64,000 bases of DNA, from assembly GCF_902652685.1 (NCBI RefSeq), contig NZ_CACRUY010000027.1, forward strand, positions 1 through 64,000. Reading direction: 5' to 3'. Positions within the stretch are counted from its first letter, which is position 1. Each line of letters starts with the position of its first letter. The notes under the pieces were generated by a model. That model saw only the letters and a list, made by a program, of their open reading frames with translations. It was not told where the DNA came from and ran no database searches. The translations under genes and the position numbers were made by a program. This document shows, in pieces, positions 52,110-62,121 of the stretch. The stretch is from Mycobacterium sp. Marseille-P9652 (lineage in GTDB: Bacteria > Actinomycetota > Actinomycetes > Mycobacteriales > Mycobacteriaceae).

Positions 52110-53141
52110 TCAACCCTTGATTTCTCGGTGGTCCGACTCCGCCGGGGCGTCGCTGTCGGCGAGGTACTGATCCAGCCACACGTCGAGGTGCCGGTAGGCC
52201 GCGCGGCGCGGCCGCGGAAGGGACAGGAACACGTCGTGCTTGGCGTCGGCGACCGGCACGATCGTGGTGCGGTGCCCGATGCAGCCGGCCCACCTGGCGA
52301 TCAGGGCGACGTCGAGAACCGCGTCGCCGCAATGCATCGCCGCGGGGTCCGTGCCCTCGCGCACGCTGTGGTCCGACCGCAGGATCAGGCTCGGCACCCC
52401 GACGTCCAGCCCGCGGTGCAGCCGGGCCTGGCCGCGCCGCACGGCGTGCAGCCAGCCCAGGGTGATGGGGAAGCCGCCCACCGGTTTCCATTTCAGGTTG
52501 TAGTCGAACTCGCCGCCGTAGTCGCGGTGCAGCGTGGTGCCGTAGCCGCCCGGGGTGGGGGCGCGGATCACGCCTTTGGACCGCAGCCGCGACAGGCCGG
52601 CGATCATCGCGGAGGTCGCTGCGTGCCGCAGGACCGCCGGGCCGTGCAGGTCCAGGAACGGGCTGTTCAGGACGAGGCCGCCCACGCGCGAATGCGTCCC
52701 GGCGGCCCGGCGCCGCAGTCGGTCCAGCCACAGCGACACGATGAGCCCACCGGCCGAGTGCCCGTACACCACGACCCGGCCCGACTGCCGCCCGATCACC
52801 TCCAGCGCCCGGTCGAGTTCGGCGTCGTAGTGGGCCAGATCGGTGATGAAGTGGGGGGTCTGCCCGTCACGGTGCGACCGGCCGCATTTCTGCAGGTCCA
52901 GCGCGTAGAAGGTGAACCCCCGGTCGGCGAAGTGATCGGCCAGGTCGGTGTGGAAGAAGTAGTCGGTGTAGCCGTGGACCGCCAGGACGGCGTGGTCGGA
53001 TCGCGCATCCTCCTCGGAGCCGCGCCGGATCAGCGTGGCGACGATGTCGCCCTCGCCCGCGGGGTCGGGCCCGAGGGGAAGTGTGCGCTGCCAATAGCCC
53101 TGCAGGACGTCGGGCACCCAGCCAGTCACCCCGCCACTCAT
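52110..53141 (-). CDS. Alpha/beta hydrolase (Rv2854-like)
   Basis: This 343-aa enzyme has the alpha/beta-hydrolase fold with the nucleophile elbow VVVYGHSAGGLIVS (GHSAGG, Ser about residue 127), HGYTDYFFH in the oxyanion region and AKHDVFLS for the catalytic His. It resembles serine aminopeptidase S33/monoacylglycerol lipase-type hydrolases. No signal peptide is seen. It lies nine bases upstream of mtr on the same strand, so they form one transcript. Confidence 0.88.
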   Translation of the reverse strand: MSGGVTGWVPDVLQGYWQRTLPLGPDPAGEGDIVATLIRRGSEEDARSDHAVLAVHGYTDYFFHTDLADHFADRGFTFYALDLQKCGRSHRDGQTPHFITDLAHYDAELDRALEVIGRQSGRVVVYGHSAGGLIVSLWLDRLRRRAAGTHSRVGGLVLNSPFLDLHGPAVLRHAATSAMIAGLSRLRSKGVIRAPTPGGYGTTLHRDYGGEFDYNLKWKPVGGFPITLGWLHAVRRGQARLHRGLDVGVPSLILRSDHSVREGTDPAAMHCGDAVLDVALIARWAGCIGHRTTIVPVADAKHDVFLSLPRPRRAAYRHLDVWLDQYLADSDAPAESDHREIKG

Positions 53142-53299
53142 TCAAGTCAGCTTAAGGGTTGTGCCGCCGGCCGCGGGCCGGGTCCGGCGAACACATGGCG
53201 TGCTCGTCGCGTTCCGGCTGCGTCCCGCCCTCACCGCCGCTCGGGATAACCTGAGACGGCACAGCCAGCAAAAAGGGCCACGAAAGGACCGACGAACCG

Positions 53300-54799
53300 G
53301 TGCCGCTGACGGGCGAACGAGCCACCACCGCGCGGGCGGACGTCGTGCTGGTGGGCGCGGGCATCATGAGCGCCACGCTGGGGGCCTTACTTCGGAGGCT
53401 GGAGCCGGGGTGGTCGATGACGATCGTCGAGCGGCTCGACGCCGTCGCCGCCGAGAGCAGCGACCCGTGGAACAACGCCGGCACCGGGCACTCCGCGCTG
53501 TGCGAGCTGAACTACACCCCGCAGCAGCCCGACGGCTCGATCGACATCACCAAGGCCGTCCGCATCAACGAGCAGTTCCAGGTGACCCGCCAGTTCTGGG
53601 CGTACGCCGTGGAGAACGGCATCCTCACCGACCGCCGCTTCGTCAACCCGATCCCGCACGTCAGCTTCGTGCGTGGGGAACGGGGCGTCGACTTCCTGCG
53701 GCGGCGGCAGCGGGCGCTCGCGCACAACCCGCTGTTCGCCGGCATGGAGCTGATCGACGACCCCGACGAGTTCGCCCGACGGTTGCCGCTGATGGCCGCC
53801 GGGCGGAACTTCTCGGAGCCCACGGCGCTCAATTGGGCGGCCCACGGTACGGACGTCGACTTCGGCGCGCTGGCACGGCAACTCGTCGGCTACTGCCTGC
53901 GCGACGGGGCGACCGCCCTGTTCGGTCACGAGGTCCGCGACCTCACCCGCCAGCGCGACGGCAGCTGGACTTTGCTCATCGCCAACCGCCGCACCCGCCA
54001 AAGGCACCGCCTGAACGCCAGATTCGTCTTCGTCGGCGCGGGCGGCGACGCGCTGCCGCTGCTGCAGCGGGCCGGCATCGACGAGGTGAAGGGATACGCC
54101 GGCTTCCCGATCGGCGGCCGGTTCCTGCGCGCCGGTAACCCGAAACTCACCGCGGCGCACCGGGCGAAGGTGTACGGCGCGCCCGCGCCGGGCGCGCCAC
54201 CCTTGGGGGCGCTGCACCTCGACCTGCGTTTCGTCAACGGCAAGTCGTGGCTGGTGTTCGGGCCGTACGCGGGCTGGTCGCCCAAGTTCCTGAAACACGG
54301 CCACGTCACCGACCTCCCGCGGTCGGTCAAGCCGGACAATGTGGTGTCGATGCTCGGCGTCGGCGTCACCCAGGTGACGCTGGTCAACTACCTCCTCGCA
54401 CAACTGCGGCTCTCCGAGCCCGACCGCATCCGCGTGCTGCGCGAATTCGCCCCCACCGCAACGGCTTCCGATTGGCGGATGACGGTGGCCGGGCAGCGGG
54501 TTCAGGTGATCCGGCGGGACCGGCGAAAAGGCGGCGTGCTCGATTTCAGCACCGTCGTGGTGGGTTCGGCCGACGGCAGCATCGCCGGCCTGCTGGGCGG
54601 CTCGCCGGGCGCATCCACCGCGGTGGCGGCCATGCTGGAGGTGTTGCAGCGGTGCTTCGCCGACCGCTACCGGGCCTGGCTGCCCACGCTGAAAGAGATG
54701 GTGCCGTCGCTGGGGGTCGAGCTGTCCCGTGAGCCAGAGCTGTACGACGAGGTTTGGTCCTGGGGGACAAGGGCTTTGAAACTGGGAGCCGCGGCGTGA
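53300..54799 (+). CDS. mqo: Malate:quinone oxidoreductase
   Basis: The 499-aa FAD-dependent membrane-associated enzyme oxidises malate to oxaloacetate and reduces menaquinone. The FAD motif [20 protein letters not shown] lies at about residue 14. [30 protein letters not shown] and [13 protein letters not shown] are Mqo signatures, and [16 protein letters not shown] near the end binds FAD. Start GTG at 53300. It is the orthologue of Rv2852c (recalled). The PE_PGRS48 gene that follows Rv2854 in M. tuberculosis is missing here. Confidence 0.96.
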   Translation: MPLTGERATTARADVVLVGAGIMSATLGALLRRLEPGWSMTIVERLDAVAAESSDPWNNAGTGHSALCELNYTPQQPDGSIDITKAVRINEQFQVTRQFWAYAVENGILTDRRFVNPIPHVSFVRGERGVDFLRRRQRALAHNPLFAGMELIDDPDEFARRLPLMAAGRNFSEPTALNWAAHGTDVDFGALARQLVGYCLRDGATALFGHEVRDLTRQRDGSWTLLIANRRTRQRHRLNARFVFVGAGGDALPLLQRAGIDEVKGYAGFPIGGRFLRAGNPKLTAAHRAKVYGAPAPGAPPLGALHLDLRFVNGKSWLVFGPYAGWSPKFLKHGHVTDLPRSVKPDNVVSMLGVGVTQVTLVNYLLAQLRLSEPDRIRVLREFAPTATASDWRMTVAGQRVQVIRRDRRKGGVLDFSTVVVGSADGSIAGLLGGSPGASTAVAAMLEVLQRCFADRYRAWLPTLKEMVPSLGVELSREPELYDEVWSWGTRALKLGAAA

Positions 54800-55323
54800 G
54801 TGAAATTCTGCGTCGGGTGTGGGCCAAGGACCTCGACGCCCGGACGCTCTACGAGCTGCTCAAGCTGCGGGTGGAGGTGTTCGTCGTGGAGCAGGCCTGC
54901 CCGTACCCGGAACTGGACGGTCGCGACCTGCTGGCGGAGACGCGGCACTTCTGGCTGGAGACGCCGGACGGTGAGGTGATCTGCACGTTGCGCCTGATGG
55001 AGGAGCACGCGGGCGGGGAGAAGGCGTTCCGGCTCGGCCGGCTGTGCACCAAGCGCAGCGCGCGCGGCCAGGGGCACACCACCCGGCTGCTGCGCGCCGC
55101 GCTGGCCGAGGTGGGCGACTACCCGTGCCGCATCGACGCGCAGACCTACCTCGCCGACATGTACGCCCAGCACGGATTCGTCCGCGCGGGAGACGATTTC
55201 ATCGACGACGGCATCCCGCATGTGCCGATGCTCAAACCGCATCGCCCGCCCCCTTCCCAGGCCGATCCGCGGCCCGCATCGTCGGCGGGCGGGCGCGATT
55301 CCGGTCCGGGGGAGCTGCCGTGA
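54796..55323 (+). CDS. GNAT family N-acetyltransferase (ElaA-like, Rv2851c-like)
   Basis: This 175-aa protein begins [20 protein letters not shown] and has ElaA-type motifs: [20 protein letters not shown], then the acetyl-CoA loop [20 protein letters not shown] and a conserved [16 protein letters not shown]. The start GTG overlaps the mqo stop (GTGA) and the stop overlaps the chelatase start, so translation is coupled on both sides. The substrate is unknown. The C-terminal 30 residues are Pro/Ala-rich and not conserved. Confidence 0.88.
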   Translation: MSEILRRVWAKDLDARTLYELLKLRVEVFVVEQACPYPELDGRDLLAETRHFWLETPDGEVICTLRLMEEHAGGEKAFRLGRLCTKRSARGQGHTTRLLRAALAEVGDYPCRIDAQTYLADMYAQHGFVRAGDDFIDDGIPHVPMLKPHRPPPSQADPRPASSAGGRDSGPGELP

Positions 55324-57155
55324 AGCCCTACCCGTTCAGCGCGATCGTCGGCCAGGAGCAACTGCGGCTCGCGCTGCTGCTGTGCGCCGTGCGCCCGGAG
55401 ATCGGCGGCGCGCTCATCCGCGGCGAGAAGGGCACCGCCAAGTCGACGGCGGTGCGGGGGCTCGCCGCGCTGCTGTCGGCGGCGACCGGGGAAGGCGCCC
55501 TCATCGAAATGCCTTTGGGGGCAACCGAGGACCGGGTGATCGGCTCGCTGGACCTGCAGCGGGTGCTGCGCGACGGCGAGCACGCGTTCTCGCCGGGCCT
55601 GTTGGCCCGCGCGCACGGCGGCGTCCTGTACGTCGACGAGGTGAACCTGCTGCACGACCACCTGGTCGACGTGCTGCTTGACGCCGCCGCGATGGGGCGG
55701 GTGCACGTCGAGCGCGATGGCATCTCGCACTCGCACGAGGCGCGGTTCGTGCTGATCGGCACCATGAATCCCGAAGAGGGAGAACTGCGCCCGCAGCTGC
55801 TCGACCGGTTCGGCCTCACCGTCGACGTGCGGGCCTCGCGCGACGTCGACGTCCGGGTCGAGGTGATCCGCCAGCGGATGGCCTACGAGGCCGACCCGGA
55901 CGGGTTCGCCGACCGCTACGCCGACGCCGACGCCGAGCTGGCCCGGCGGATCGCCGCCGCGCGGGCGCTGGTCGACCGTGTCGTCCTGCCGGACAACGAG
56001 CTTCGCCGCATCGCGGCGCTGTGCGCCGCCTTTGACGTCGACGGGATGCGGGCCGACCTGGTGGTGGCCCGCACGGCCGCGGCACACGCCGCCTGGCGCG
56101 GGTCGGCCACCGTCGAGGAAGAGGACATTCGCGTCTCGGCCGAACTGGCCCTGCCGCACCGCCGCCGCCGCGACCCGTTCGACGACCCGGGCATCGACCG
56201 CGACCAGCTGGAGCAGGCGCTGGCGCAAGCCGGCCGACAGGACCCGCCACCCGAGCCCGATCCCGACCCGCCCGGCGGCGGACAGGCGGCCGACGATGTT
56301 GATCCGCAACAGAATTCGTCGACGGCCAGGCCGCCCCAGACCAGGCCCAGCGCGCCGCCGGCGCGGACGTTTCGCGCCCGCGCGCTGACCGTGCCGGGTG
56401 TTGGCGACGGCGCACCGGGACGGCGGTCGCGCGCCCGCAACTTCACCGGCAGGGTGGTGGCGGCCTCCCAGGGTGATGACGGCACCGACGCGGGCGCGCG
56501 CGGACTGCACCTGTTCGCCACCCTCCTGTCGGCGGCCGAACGGGCCGGGGCGGGGCCGCTGCGGCCCGGGCCGGACGACATCCGCAAGGCCATCCGCGAG
56601 GGCCGGGAAGGGAACCTGGTGATCTTCGTGGTCGACGCATCCGGTTCCATGGCCGCCCGTGACCGCATGGCCGCGGTGAGCGGCGCCGCCCTGTCCCTGC
56701 TGCGCGACGCCTACCAGCGCCGCGACAAGGTCGCGGTGATCACCTTCCGCCGGGACGCGGCGCGGTTGCTCCTGCCGCCGACGTCGTCGGCGCACATCGC
56801 CGGCCGGCGGCTCGCGCGTTTCGACACCGGCGGCAGGACGCCACTGGCCGAGGGCCTGCTGGCGGCGCGCGAACTGATCGTCCGGGAGAGGGCGCGCGAC
56901 CGCACGCGGCGACCCCTGGTGGTGGTGTTGACCGACGGGCGGGCCACCGCCGGGCCGGACCCGTTGGGCCGCAGCCGCGTCGCCGCCGTGCGCCTGGCCG
57001 CCGAAGGCGCGGCCGCCGTCGTGGTGGACTGCGAAACGTCTTATGTGCGGCTGGGTTTGGCGGGCCAGCTCGCCCGCCGGCTGGGCGCGCCCGCCGTGCG
57101 GCTCGAGGAGTTGCACGCCGACCACCTGGCCCGCGCGGTGCGCGGGGCGGCGTGA
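55320..57155 (+). CDS. Fused magnesium/cobalt-chelatase I/D subunit (AAA+ ATPase plus VWA; Rv2850c-like)
   Basis: This 611-aa protein fuses a chelatase I-type AAA+ module (residues 1-270; Walker [12 protein letters not shown], Walker [11 protein letters not shown]) with a D-type part. A Pro-rich acidic linker is at about 300-350, and a von Willebrand A domain with MIDAS motif VVDASGSMA is at about 440-611. Such proteins drive metal insertion with a large H/CobN subunit. Being followed by cobO, cobB and cysG, it probably serves cobalt insertion, with CobN elsewhere in the genome. Start GTG at 55320. Confidence 0.92.
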   Translation: MKPYPFSAIVGQEQLRLALLLCAVRPEIGGALIRGEKGTAKSTAVRGLAALLSAATGEGALIEMPLGATEDRVIGSLDLQRVLRDGEHAFSPGLLARAHGGVLYVDEVNLLHDHLVDVLLDAAAMGRVHVERDGISHSHEARFVLIGTMNPEEGELRPQLLDRFGLTVDVRASRDVDVRVEVIRQRMAYEADPDGFADRYADADAELARRIAAARALVDRVVLPDNELRRIAALCAAFDVDGMRADLVVARTAAAHAAWRGSATVEEEDIRVSAELALPHRRRRDPFDDPGIDRDQLEQALAQAGRQDPPPEPDPDPPGGGQAADDVDPQQNSSTARPPQTRPSAPPARTFRARALTVPGVGDGAPGRRSRARNFTGRVVAASQGDDGTDAGARGLHLFATLLSAAERAGAGPLRPGPDDIRKAIREGREGNLVIFVVDASGSMAARDRMAAVSGAALSLLRDAYQRRDKVAVITFRRDAARLLLPPTSSAHIAGRRLARFDTGGRTPLAEGLLAARELIVRERARDRTRRPLVVVLTDGRATAGPDPLGRSRVAAVRLAAEGAAAVVVDCETSYVRLGLAGQLARRLGAPAVRLEELHADHLARAVRGAA

Positions 57156-57165
57156 GGCGCAGCCC

Positions 57166-57780
57166 ATGCCGCAGGGAAATCCGACGCAGGTCCCGAACGA
57201 CGGGCTGACCACCCGGGCGCGGCGCAACACCCCCGTGCTGGCGGTGCACACCGGCGACGGCAAGGGGAAGTCGACCGCGGCGTTCGGTATGGCGTTGCGG
57301 GCATGGAACGCCGGGCTGGACGTCGCGGTGTTCCAGTTCGTCAAGAGCGCCAAGTGGAAGGTCGGCGAGGAGGCGGCCTTCGGCCACCTCGGCCGGCTGC
57401 ACGACGAGCGGGGCGTGGGCGGGGCGGTCGAGTGGCACAAGATGGGCGCCGGCTGGTCCTGGAGTCGTAAGGCCGGCAGCGAGGTCGACCACGCGGCCGC
57501 CGCCGCCGACGGCTGGGCCGAGATCGCGCGCCGGCTCGCCGCGCAGCGCCACGACTTCTACGTCCTGGACGAGTTCACCTACCCGCTCAAGTGGGGCTGG
57601 ATCGACGTCGACGAGGTGGTGGAGACGCTGCTGTCTCGGCCCGGCCATCAGCACGTCGTCATCACCGGGCGAGACGCCCCGCAGCGGCTGCTCGACGCGT
57701 CCGACCTGGTGACCGGGATGACCAAGGTGAAGCACCCGATGGACGCCGGGCGCAAGGGCCAGAAGGGCATCGAGTGGTGA
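57166..57780 (+). CDS. cobO: Cob(I)yrinic acid a,c-diamide adenosyltransferase
   Basis: The 204-aa ATP:corrinoid adenosyltransferase attaches the 5'-deoxyadenosyl group in cobalamin synthesis. The P-loop is HTGDGKGKSTAAFGMALRAW. The family blocks VAVFQFVKSAKW, VLDEFTYPLKWGW and VITGRDAPQRLLDASDLVT are intact. It lies ten bases after the chelatase gene. M. tuberculosis Rv2849c is the orthologue (recalled). Confidence 0.95.
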   Translation: MPQGNPTQVPNDGLTTRARRNTPVLAVHTGDGKGKSTAAFGMALRAWNAGLDVAVFQFVKSAKWKVGEEAAFGHLGRLHDERGVGGAVEWHKMGAGWSWSRKAGSEVDHAAAAADGWAEIARRLAAQRHDFYVLDEFTYPLKWGWIDVDEVVETLLSRPGHQHVVITGRDAPQRLLDASDLVTGMTKVKHPMDAGRKGQKGIEW

Positions 57781-57798
57781 GCGTTCCCGGCTCTCCTC

Positions 57799-57858
57799 GC
57801 GAGCGAGCGTGTCAGCACACCGACACGCCGCAAATCGCGGCATTCTGCGGTCGCTCGC
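57799..57858. repeat. Nested palindromic element between cobO and cobB
   Basis: GCGAGCGA (57799-57806) and TCGCTCGC (57851-57858) enclose a second pair, GCGTGTC (57807-57813) and GACACGC (57822-57828), around AGCACACC. CCGCA and TGCGG follow as a further arm pair, so a three-stem structure is possible. It may set the relative levels of cobO and cobB or be a dispersed repeat. Confidence 0.65.
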
Positions 57859-57874
57859 CCAGCGGGGCAGTCCC

Positions 57875-59248
57875 GTGAGCGCCGTTCCCGGCGTCGTGAT
57901 CGCGGCCCCGGCGTCGGGCAGTGGAAAGACCACCGTCGCAACGGGTTTGATCGGCGCGCTGCGACGGGCGGGCCACACTGTCGCCCCGTTCAAGGTGGGC
58001 CCCGACTTCATCGACCCCGGCTACCACGGCCTGGCCGCCGGGCGGCCGGGGCGCAACCTCGACCCCGTGCTGGTCGGGGAGCGGCTGGTCGGCCCGCTCT
58101 ACGCCCACGGCTCGCGCGGCGCCGATATCGCCGTAATCGAAGGCGTGATGGGGCTTTTCGACGGACGCATCGAATCGACCGGGGCCACACCCGCCCCCGG
58201 TTCCACGGCGCACGTCGCGGGCCTGCTGGGCGCGCCGGTGCTGCTGGTGGTCGACGCGCGCGGGCAGAGCCAGAGCATCGCGGCTCTGCTGCACGGGTTC
58301 TCCACCTTCGACGCCGGTACCCGGCTCGCCGGCGTCATCCTCAACCGCGTCGGCTCGGGCAGGCACGAGCGGGTGCTGCGCCAGGCGTGCGAGCAGGCCG
58401 GCGTCCCCGTGCTCGGCGCCATCCCGCGCAACGCCGAACTAGAGCTGCCCACAAGGTATCTCGGGCTGGTCACCGCCGTCGAGTACGGCCGTCGCGCGCG
58501 ACTCGCCGTCGAGGCCATGACCGACCTGGTCGCCCGCCACGTCGATCTGGCCGCCGTCGCCGCGAGCGCCGCAAGCCGGCCCGACGGCCCGGCGTGGGAT
58601 CCCGCGGGCGCCGTGGGCGACGCCCCTCGGCCGGGGATCACCGTGGCCGTGGCGTCGGGACGGGCCTTCAGCTTCGGCTACGCCGAACACGCGGAGTTGC
58701 TGCGCGCGGCGGGCGCCGACGTGGCCGAGTTCGACCCGCTCGTCGACGCGTTGCCCGACGGCACCGGCGCGGTCCTGCTGCCCGGTGGCTTTCCCGAGCA
58801 GTTCGCCGCCGAGCTGTCGGCCAACGACGTCGTCCGCCGCCAGATCGGCGAACTCGCCGACCGGGGGGCGCCGGTGCATGCCGAATGCGCCGGCCTCATC
58901 TACCTCGTCGACGAGCTCGACGGCCATCCGATGTGCGGCGCGCTGTCCGGATCCGCACGGTTCACCCCGAACCTCACGCTGGCATACCGCGACGCCGTCG
59001 CGGTCGCCGAGTCGCCGCTCTATGAAGCCGGGCAACGCGCGGTGGGGCACGAATTTCACCGCACGGCAGTCACTTTCACCGAGACCTACCAGCCCGCCTG
59101 GGTCTACCGCGGCAATGACGACAGCGTCCGGGACGGAGCGGTGCATCGCGGCGTCCACGCCTCGTACCTGCACACCCATCCAGCCGCGGCGCCGGAGGCG
59201 GTGGCGCGTTTCGTCGCCCACGCCGCTGCGGCCCGGCCGCGTATCTAA
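57875..59248 (+). CDS. cobB: Cobyrinic acid a,c-diamide synthase
   Basis: The 457-aa glutamine-dependent amidase modifies the a and c side chains of cobyrinic acid. The N-terminal synthetase domain has APASGSGKTTVATGLIGALR and KVGPDFIDPGYHGLAAGRPG. The C-terminal glutaminase domain has HAECAGLIYLV (nucleophile Cys) and VGHEFHRTAVTF. The GTG at 57875 aligns with the M. tuberculosis Rv2848c N-terminus (recalled). Length matches the family. Confidence 0.95.
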   Translation: MSAVPGVVIAAPASGSGKTTVATGLIGALRRAGHTVAPFKVGPDFIDPGYHGLAAGRPGRNLDPVLVGERLVGPLYAHGSRGADIAVIEGVMGLFDGRIESTGATPAPGSTAHVAGLLGAPVLLVVDARGQSQSIAALLHGFSTFDAGTRLAGVILNRVGSGRHERVLRQACEQAGVPVLGAIPRNAELELPTRYLGLVTAVEYGRRARLAVEAMTDLVARHVDLAAVAASAASRPDGPAWDPAGAVGDAPRPGITVAVASGRAFSFGYAEHAELLRAAGADVAEFDPLVDALPDGTGAVLLPGGFPEQFAAELSANDVVRRQIGELADRGAPVHAECAGLIYLVDELDGHPMCGALSGSARFTPNLTLAYRDAVAVAESPLYEAGQRAVGHEFHRTAVTFTETYQPAWVYRGNDDSVRDGAVHRGVHASYLHTHPAAAPEAVARFVAHAAAARPRI

Positions 59249-59270
59249 CGCCGCCTACTAGGCTTGCCGG

Positions 59271-60506
59271 GTGACCGAGAGCCCGTATCTGGCCGGATTG
59301 CGGCTGGCCGGCAAGAAGGTCGTCGTGGTCGGCGGGGGCAATGTCGCGCAACGCCGCCTGCCCCTGCTCATCGCCAGCGGCGCGGACGTTCACGTGGTGT
59401 CGCGCAGCGCCACCCCGGCGGTCGAGGCGATGGGCGGCATCACGCTGTCGCTGCGCGAATACCGTCCCGGTGACCTCGACGGGGCCTGGTACGCGATCGC
59501 CGCCACCAACGATCCACACGTGAACGCCGCCGTGGTCGCCGAGGCCGAGCGCAACCACATCTTCTGCGTGCGCGCCGACATCGCGGTCGAGGGCACGGCC
59601 GTCACCCCGGCGTCCTTCAGCTACGCGGGGCTGTCGGTCGGCGTGCTGGCCGGCGGCGAGCACCGCCGGTCGGCGGCGATCCGGTCGGCCATCCGGGAGG
59701 CGCTGCAGACGGGCGTCATCACGCCGGAGGCGCCGGACAGCCAGGCCAGCCCCGACGTCGTGCGCGGCGGCGTCGCCCTGGTCGGCGGCGGGCCCGGCGA
59801 CCCCGAGCTGATCACCGTGCGGGGCCGACGCCTGCTCGCCCACGCCGACGTGGTGGTCGCCGATCGGCTCGCCCCACCCGAACTGCTCGCCGAGCTCCCG
59901 CCGCACGTCGAGGTGATCGACGCCGCCAAGATCCCCTACGGCCGGGCGATGGCGCAGGACGCCATCAACGACGTGATGATCGATCGCGCCCGCTCCGGCC
60001 GCTTCGTGGTGCGCCTCAAGGGCGGCGACCCGTTCGTGTTCGCGCGCGGTTATGAAGAGGTGCTCGCGTGCGTCGAGGCTGGGATTCCGGTGACCGTGGT
60101 GCCAGGTGTGACGAGTGCCATAGGTGTGCCCGCTTTGGCCGGTGTTCCCGTGACCCATCGGGCGATGAACCACGAGTTTGTGGTGGTCAGCGGGCATCTG
60201 CCACCCGAGCACCCCGAATCGTTAGTGAATTGGAACGCTTTGGCAGCGCTCTCCGGAACCATCGTTTTGCTGATGGCCGTCGAACGCATCGAATTGTTCG
60301 TCGACGCCCTGCTGAAAGGCGGCCGACCAGCGGATACTTCCGTCCTGGTGGTCCAACACGGCACGACGCCCGCGCAGCACGTTTTGCAGACGACTTTGGC
60401 CGACACGCCGGAGAAGATCCGAGAAGAGGGTATTCGACCTCCGGCGATCGTCGTGATCGGCCCGGTTGTGGGTCTTCGCGACGCTCGGGGTTTAAACGAT
60501 TCTTAA
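59271..60506 (+). CDS. cysG: Siroheme synthase-type CysG (precorrin-2 dehydrogenase plus uroporphyrinogen III methyltransferase)
   Basis: This 411-aa bifunctional enzyme has an N-terminal NAD-dependent dehydrogenase/ferrochelatase part (VVVVGGGNVAQRRLPLLIAS, about 1-160). Its SAM-dependent methyltransferase part (about 165-400) has LVGGGPGDPELITVRGRRLL, KGGDPFVFARGYEE and VPGVTSAIGVPALAGVPVTH. It makes precorrin-2, the branch point to siroheme and cobalamin, which explains its place after cobB. Orthologue Rv2847c (recalled). Start GTG at 59271. Confidence 0.94.
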   Translation: MTESPYLAGLRLAGKKVVVVGGGNVAQRRLPLLIASGADVHVVSRSATPAVEAMGGITLSLREYRPGDLDGAWYAIAATNDPHVNAAVVAEAERNHIFCVRADIAVEGTAVTPASFSYAGLSVGVLAGGEHRRSAAIRSAIREALQTGVITPEAPDSQASPDVVRGGVALVGGGPGDPELITVRGRRLLAHADVVVADRLAPPELLAELPPHVEVIDAAKIPYGRAMAQDAINDVMIDRARSGRFVVRLKGGDPFVFARGYEEVLACVEAGIPVTVVPGVTSAIGVPALAGVPVTHRAMNHEFVVVSGHLPPEHPESLVNWNALAALSGTIVLLMAVERIELFVDALLKGGRPADTSVLVVQHGTTPAQHVLQTTLADTPEKIREEGIRPPAIVVIGPVVGLRDARGLNDS

Positions 60507-60528
60507 GATTACTGTAAGGTAACCCATT
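60491..60528 (+). promoter_or_regulatory. AT-rich efpA promoter region
   Basis: The 3' end of cysG and the short gap before efpA form an unusually AT-rich stretch. TAAGAT (60504-60509) and TAAGGT (60515-60520) are possible -10 elements. The 9-bp palindrome TTACTGTAA lies at 60509-60517 and could be part of an operator. No clear -35 was found. Confidence 0.35.
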
Positions 60529-62121
60529 ATGACGGCTCTCAACGACGCAGAGCGTGCTGCCCAAAATTGGACGTCAGCGCGCCCCGATCGTCCGTCCGCG
60601 GTGCGCTCGTCGCCGCCGGCGGAGACCGCCCCAGCTCGCCTCAGCAAGTACTACCCGGCCTGGCTGCCGTCGCGCCGCTTCATCGCGGCCGTCATCGCCA
60701 TCGGGGGGATGCAGCTGCTGGCGACCATGGACAGCACGGTCGCCATCGTGGCGCTGCCGAAGATCCAGAACGACCTGAGCCTTTCCGACGCCGGCCGCAG
60801 CTGGGTGATCACGGCGTACGTGCTCACCTTCGGCGGGCTGATGCTGCTCGGCGGCCGCCTCGGCGACACGATCGGGCGCAAGCGCACCTTCATCGTCGGC
60901 GTCGCGCTGTTCACCATCTCCTCGGTGCTCTGCGCGGTCGCGTGGGACGAGGCGACCATGGTCATCGCCCGATTACTGCAGGGCGTGGGCTCGGCGATCG
61001 CCTCGCCGACCGGCCTGGCGCTGGTGGCGACCACCTTCCCGAAGGGACCGGCGCGCAACTTCGCGACCGCGGTATTCGCCGCGATGACGGCCATCGGCTC
61101 GGTCATGGGCCTGGTGGTCGGCGGGGCGCTGACCGAATTTTCCTGGCGCCTGGCCTTTTTGGTGAACGTGCCGATCGGCCTGGTGATGATCTACCTCGCG
61201 CGCACCGCCCTGCGGGAAACCAACCGCGAGCGGATGAAGCTTGACGCCACCGGCGCCATGCTCGCCACCCTGGCGTGCACCGCCGCCGTGTTCGCCTTCT
61301 CGATGGGGCCCGAGAAGGGCTGGGTGTCGGTCACCACCATCGGCTCGGGCGCGGTGGCGATGGCCGCCGCCCTCGCCTTCATCGTCGTGGAGCGCACGGC
61401 CGAGAACCCGGTCGTCCCCTTCCATCTGTTTCGCGACAAGAACCGGCTGGTGACATTCACCGCGATCTTCCTGGCCGGCGGCCTCATGTTCAGCCTGACG
61501 GTGTGCATCGGCCTGTACGTGCAGGACATCCTCGGCTACAGCGCTTTACGCGCGGGCGTCGGATTCATTCCCTTCGTCATCGCGATGGGTATCGGCCTGG
61601 GTATCTCCTCCCAGCTGGTGTCGCGGTTCTCCCCGAGGGTGCTGACGATCGGCGGCGGCATCCTGTTGTTCTGGGCGATGCTGTACGGCTCGTTCTTCAT
61701 GCACCGCGGCGTCGCCTACTTCCCGAACCTGGTGGCGCCCATCGTGGTCGGCGGGATCGGCATCGGCATCTGCGTGGTCCCGTTGACGCTGTCGGCCATC
61801 GCCGGTGTCGGCTTCGACCAGATCGGACCCGTCTCGGCGATAGCGCTCATGGCCCAAAGCCTCGGCGGCCCACTGGTGCTGGCCGTCATCCAGGCGGTGA
61901 TCACGTCGCGCACGCTGTACATGGGCGGCACCACCGGACCGGTGAAGTTCATGCACGAGGCCCAGTTGCACGCGCTGGACAAGGGCTACACCTACGGGTT
62001 GCTGTGGGTGGCGGGCGTCGCCGTCATCGTCGGCGCGGCGGCGCTGTTGATCGGCTACACGCCCGAACAGGTCGCCCACGCCCAAGAGGTCAAGGAAGCC
62101 ATCGACGCCGGGGAGATCTAG
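60529..62121 (+). CDS. efpA: MFS efflux pump EfpA
   Basis: This 530-aa, 14-helix drug:H+ antiporter of the QacA/EmrB type carries the signature LGGRLGDTIGRKRTF between helices 2 and 3, and LLQGVGSAIASPTGLALV with motif C in helix 5. The hydrophilic N-terminal 50 residues are Pro/Ala-rich. In M. tuberculosis EfpA (Rv2846c) is essential or near-essential and induced by isoniazid (recalled). Its TAG overlaps the stop of the convergent sterol-desaturase-family gene through a shared CTAG. Confidence 0.95.
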   Translation: MTALNDAERAAQNWTSARPDRPSAVRSSPPAETAPARLSKYYPAWLPSRRFIAAVIAIGGMQLLATMDSTVAIVALPKIQNDLSLSDAGRSWVITAYVLTFGGLMLLGGRLGDTIGRKRTFIVGVALFTISSVLCAVAWDEATMVIARLLQGVGSAIASPTGLALVATTFPKGPARNFATAVFAAMTAIGSVMGLVVGGALTEFSWRLAFLVNVPIGLVMIYLARTALRETNRERMKLDATGAMLATLACTAAVFAFSMGPEKGWVSVTTIGSGAVAMAAALAFIVVERTAENPVVPFHLFRDKNRLVTFTAIFLAGGLMFSLTVCIGLYVQDILGYSALRAGVGFIPFVIAMGIGLGISSQLVSRFSPRVLTIGGGILLFWAMLYGSFFMHRGVAYFPNLVAPIVVGGIGIGICVVPLTLSAIAGVGFDQIGPVSAIALMAQSLGGPLVLAVIQAVITSRTLYMGGTTGPVKFMHEAQLHALDKGYTYGLLWVAGVAVIVGAAALLIGYTPEQVAHAQEVKEAIDAGEI

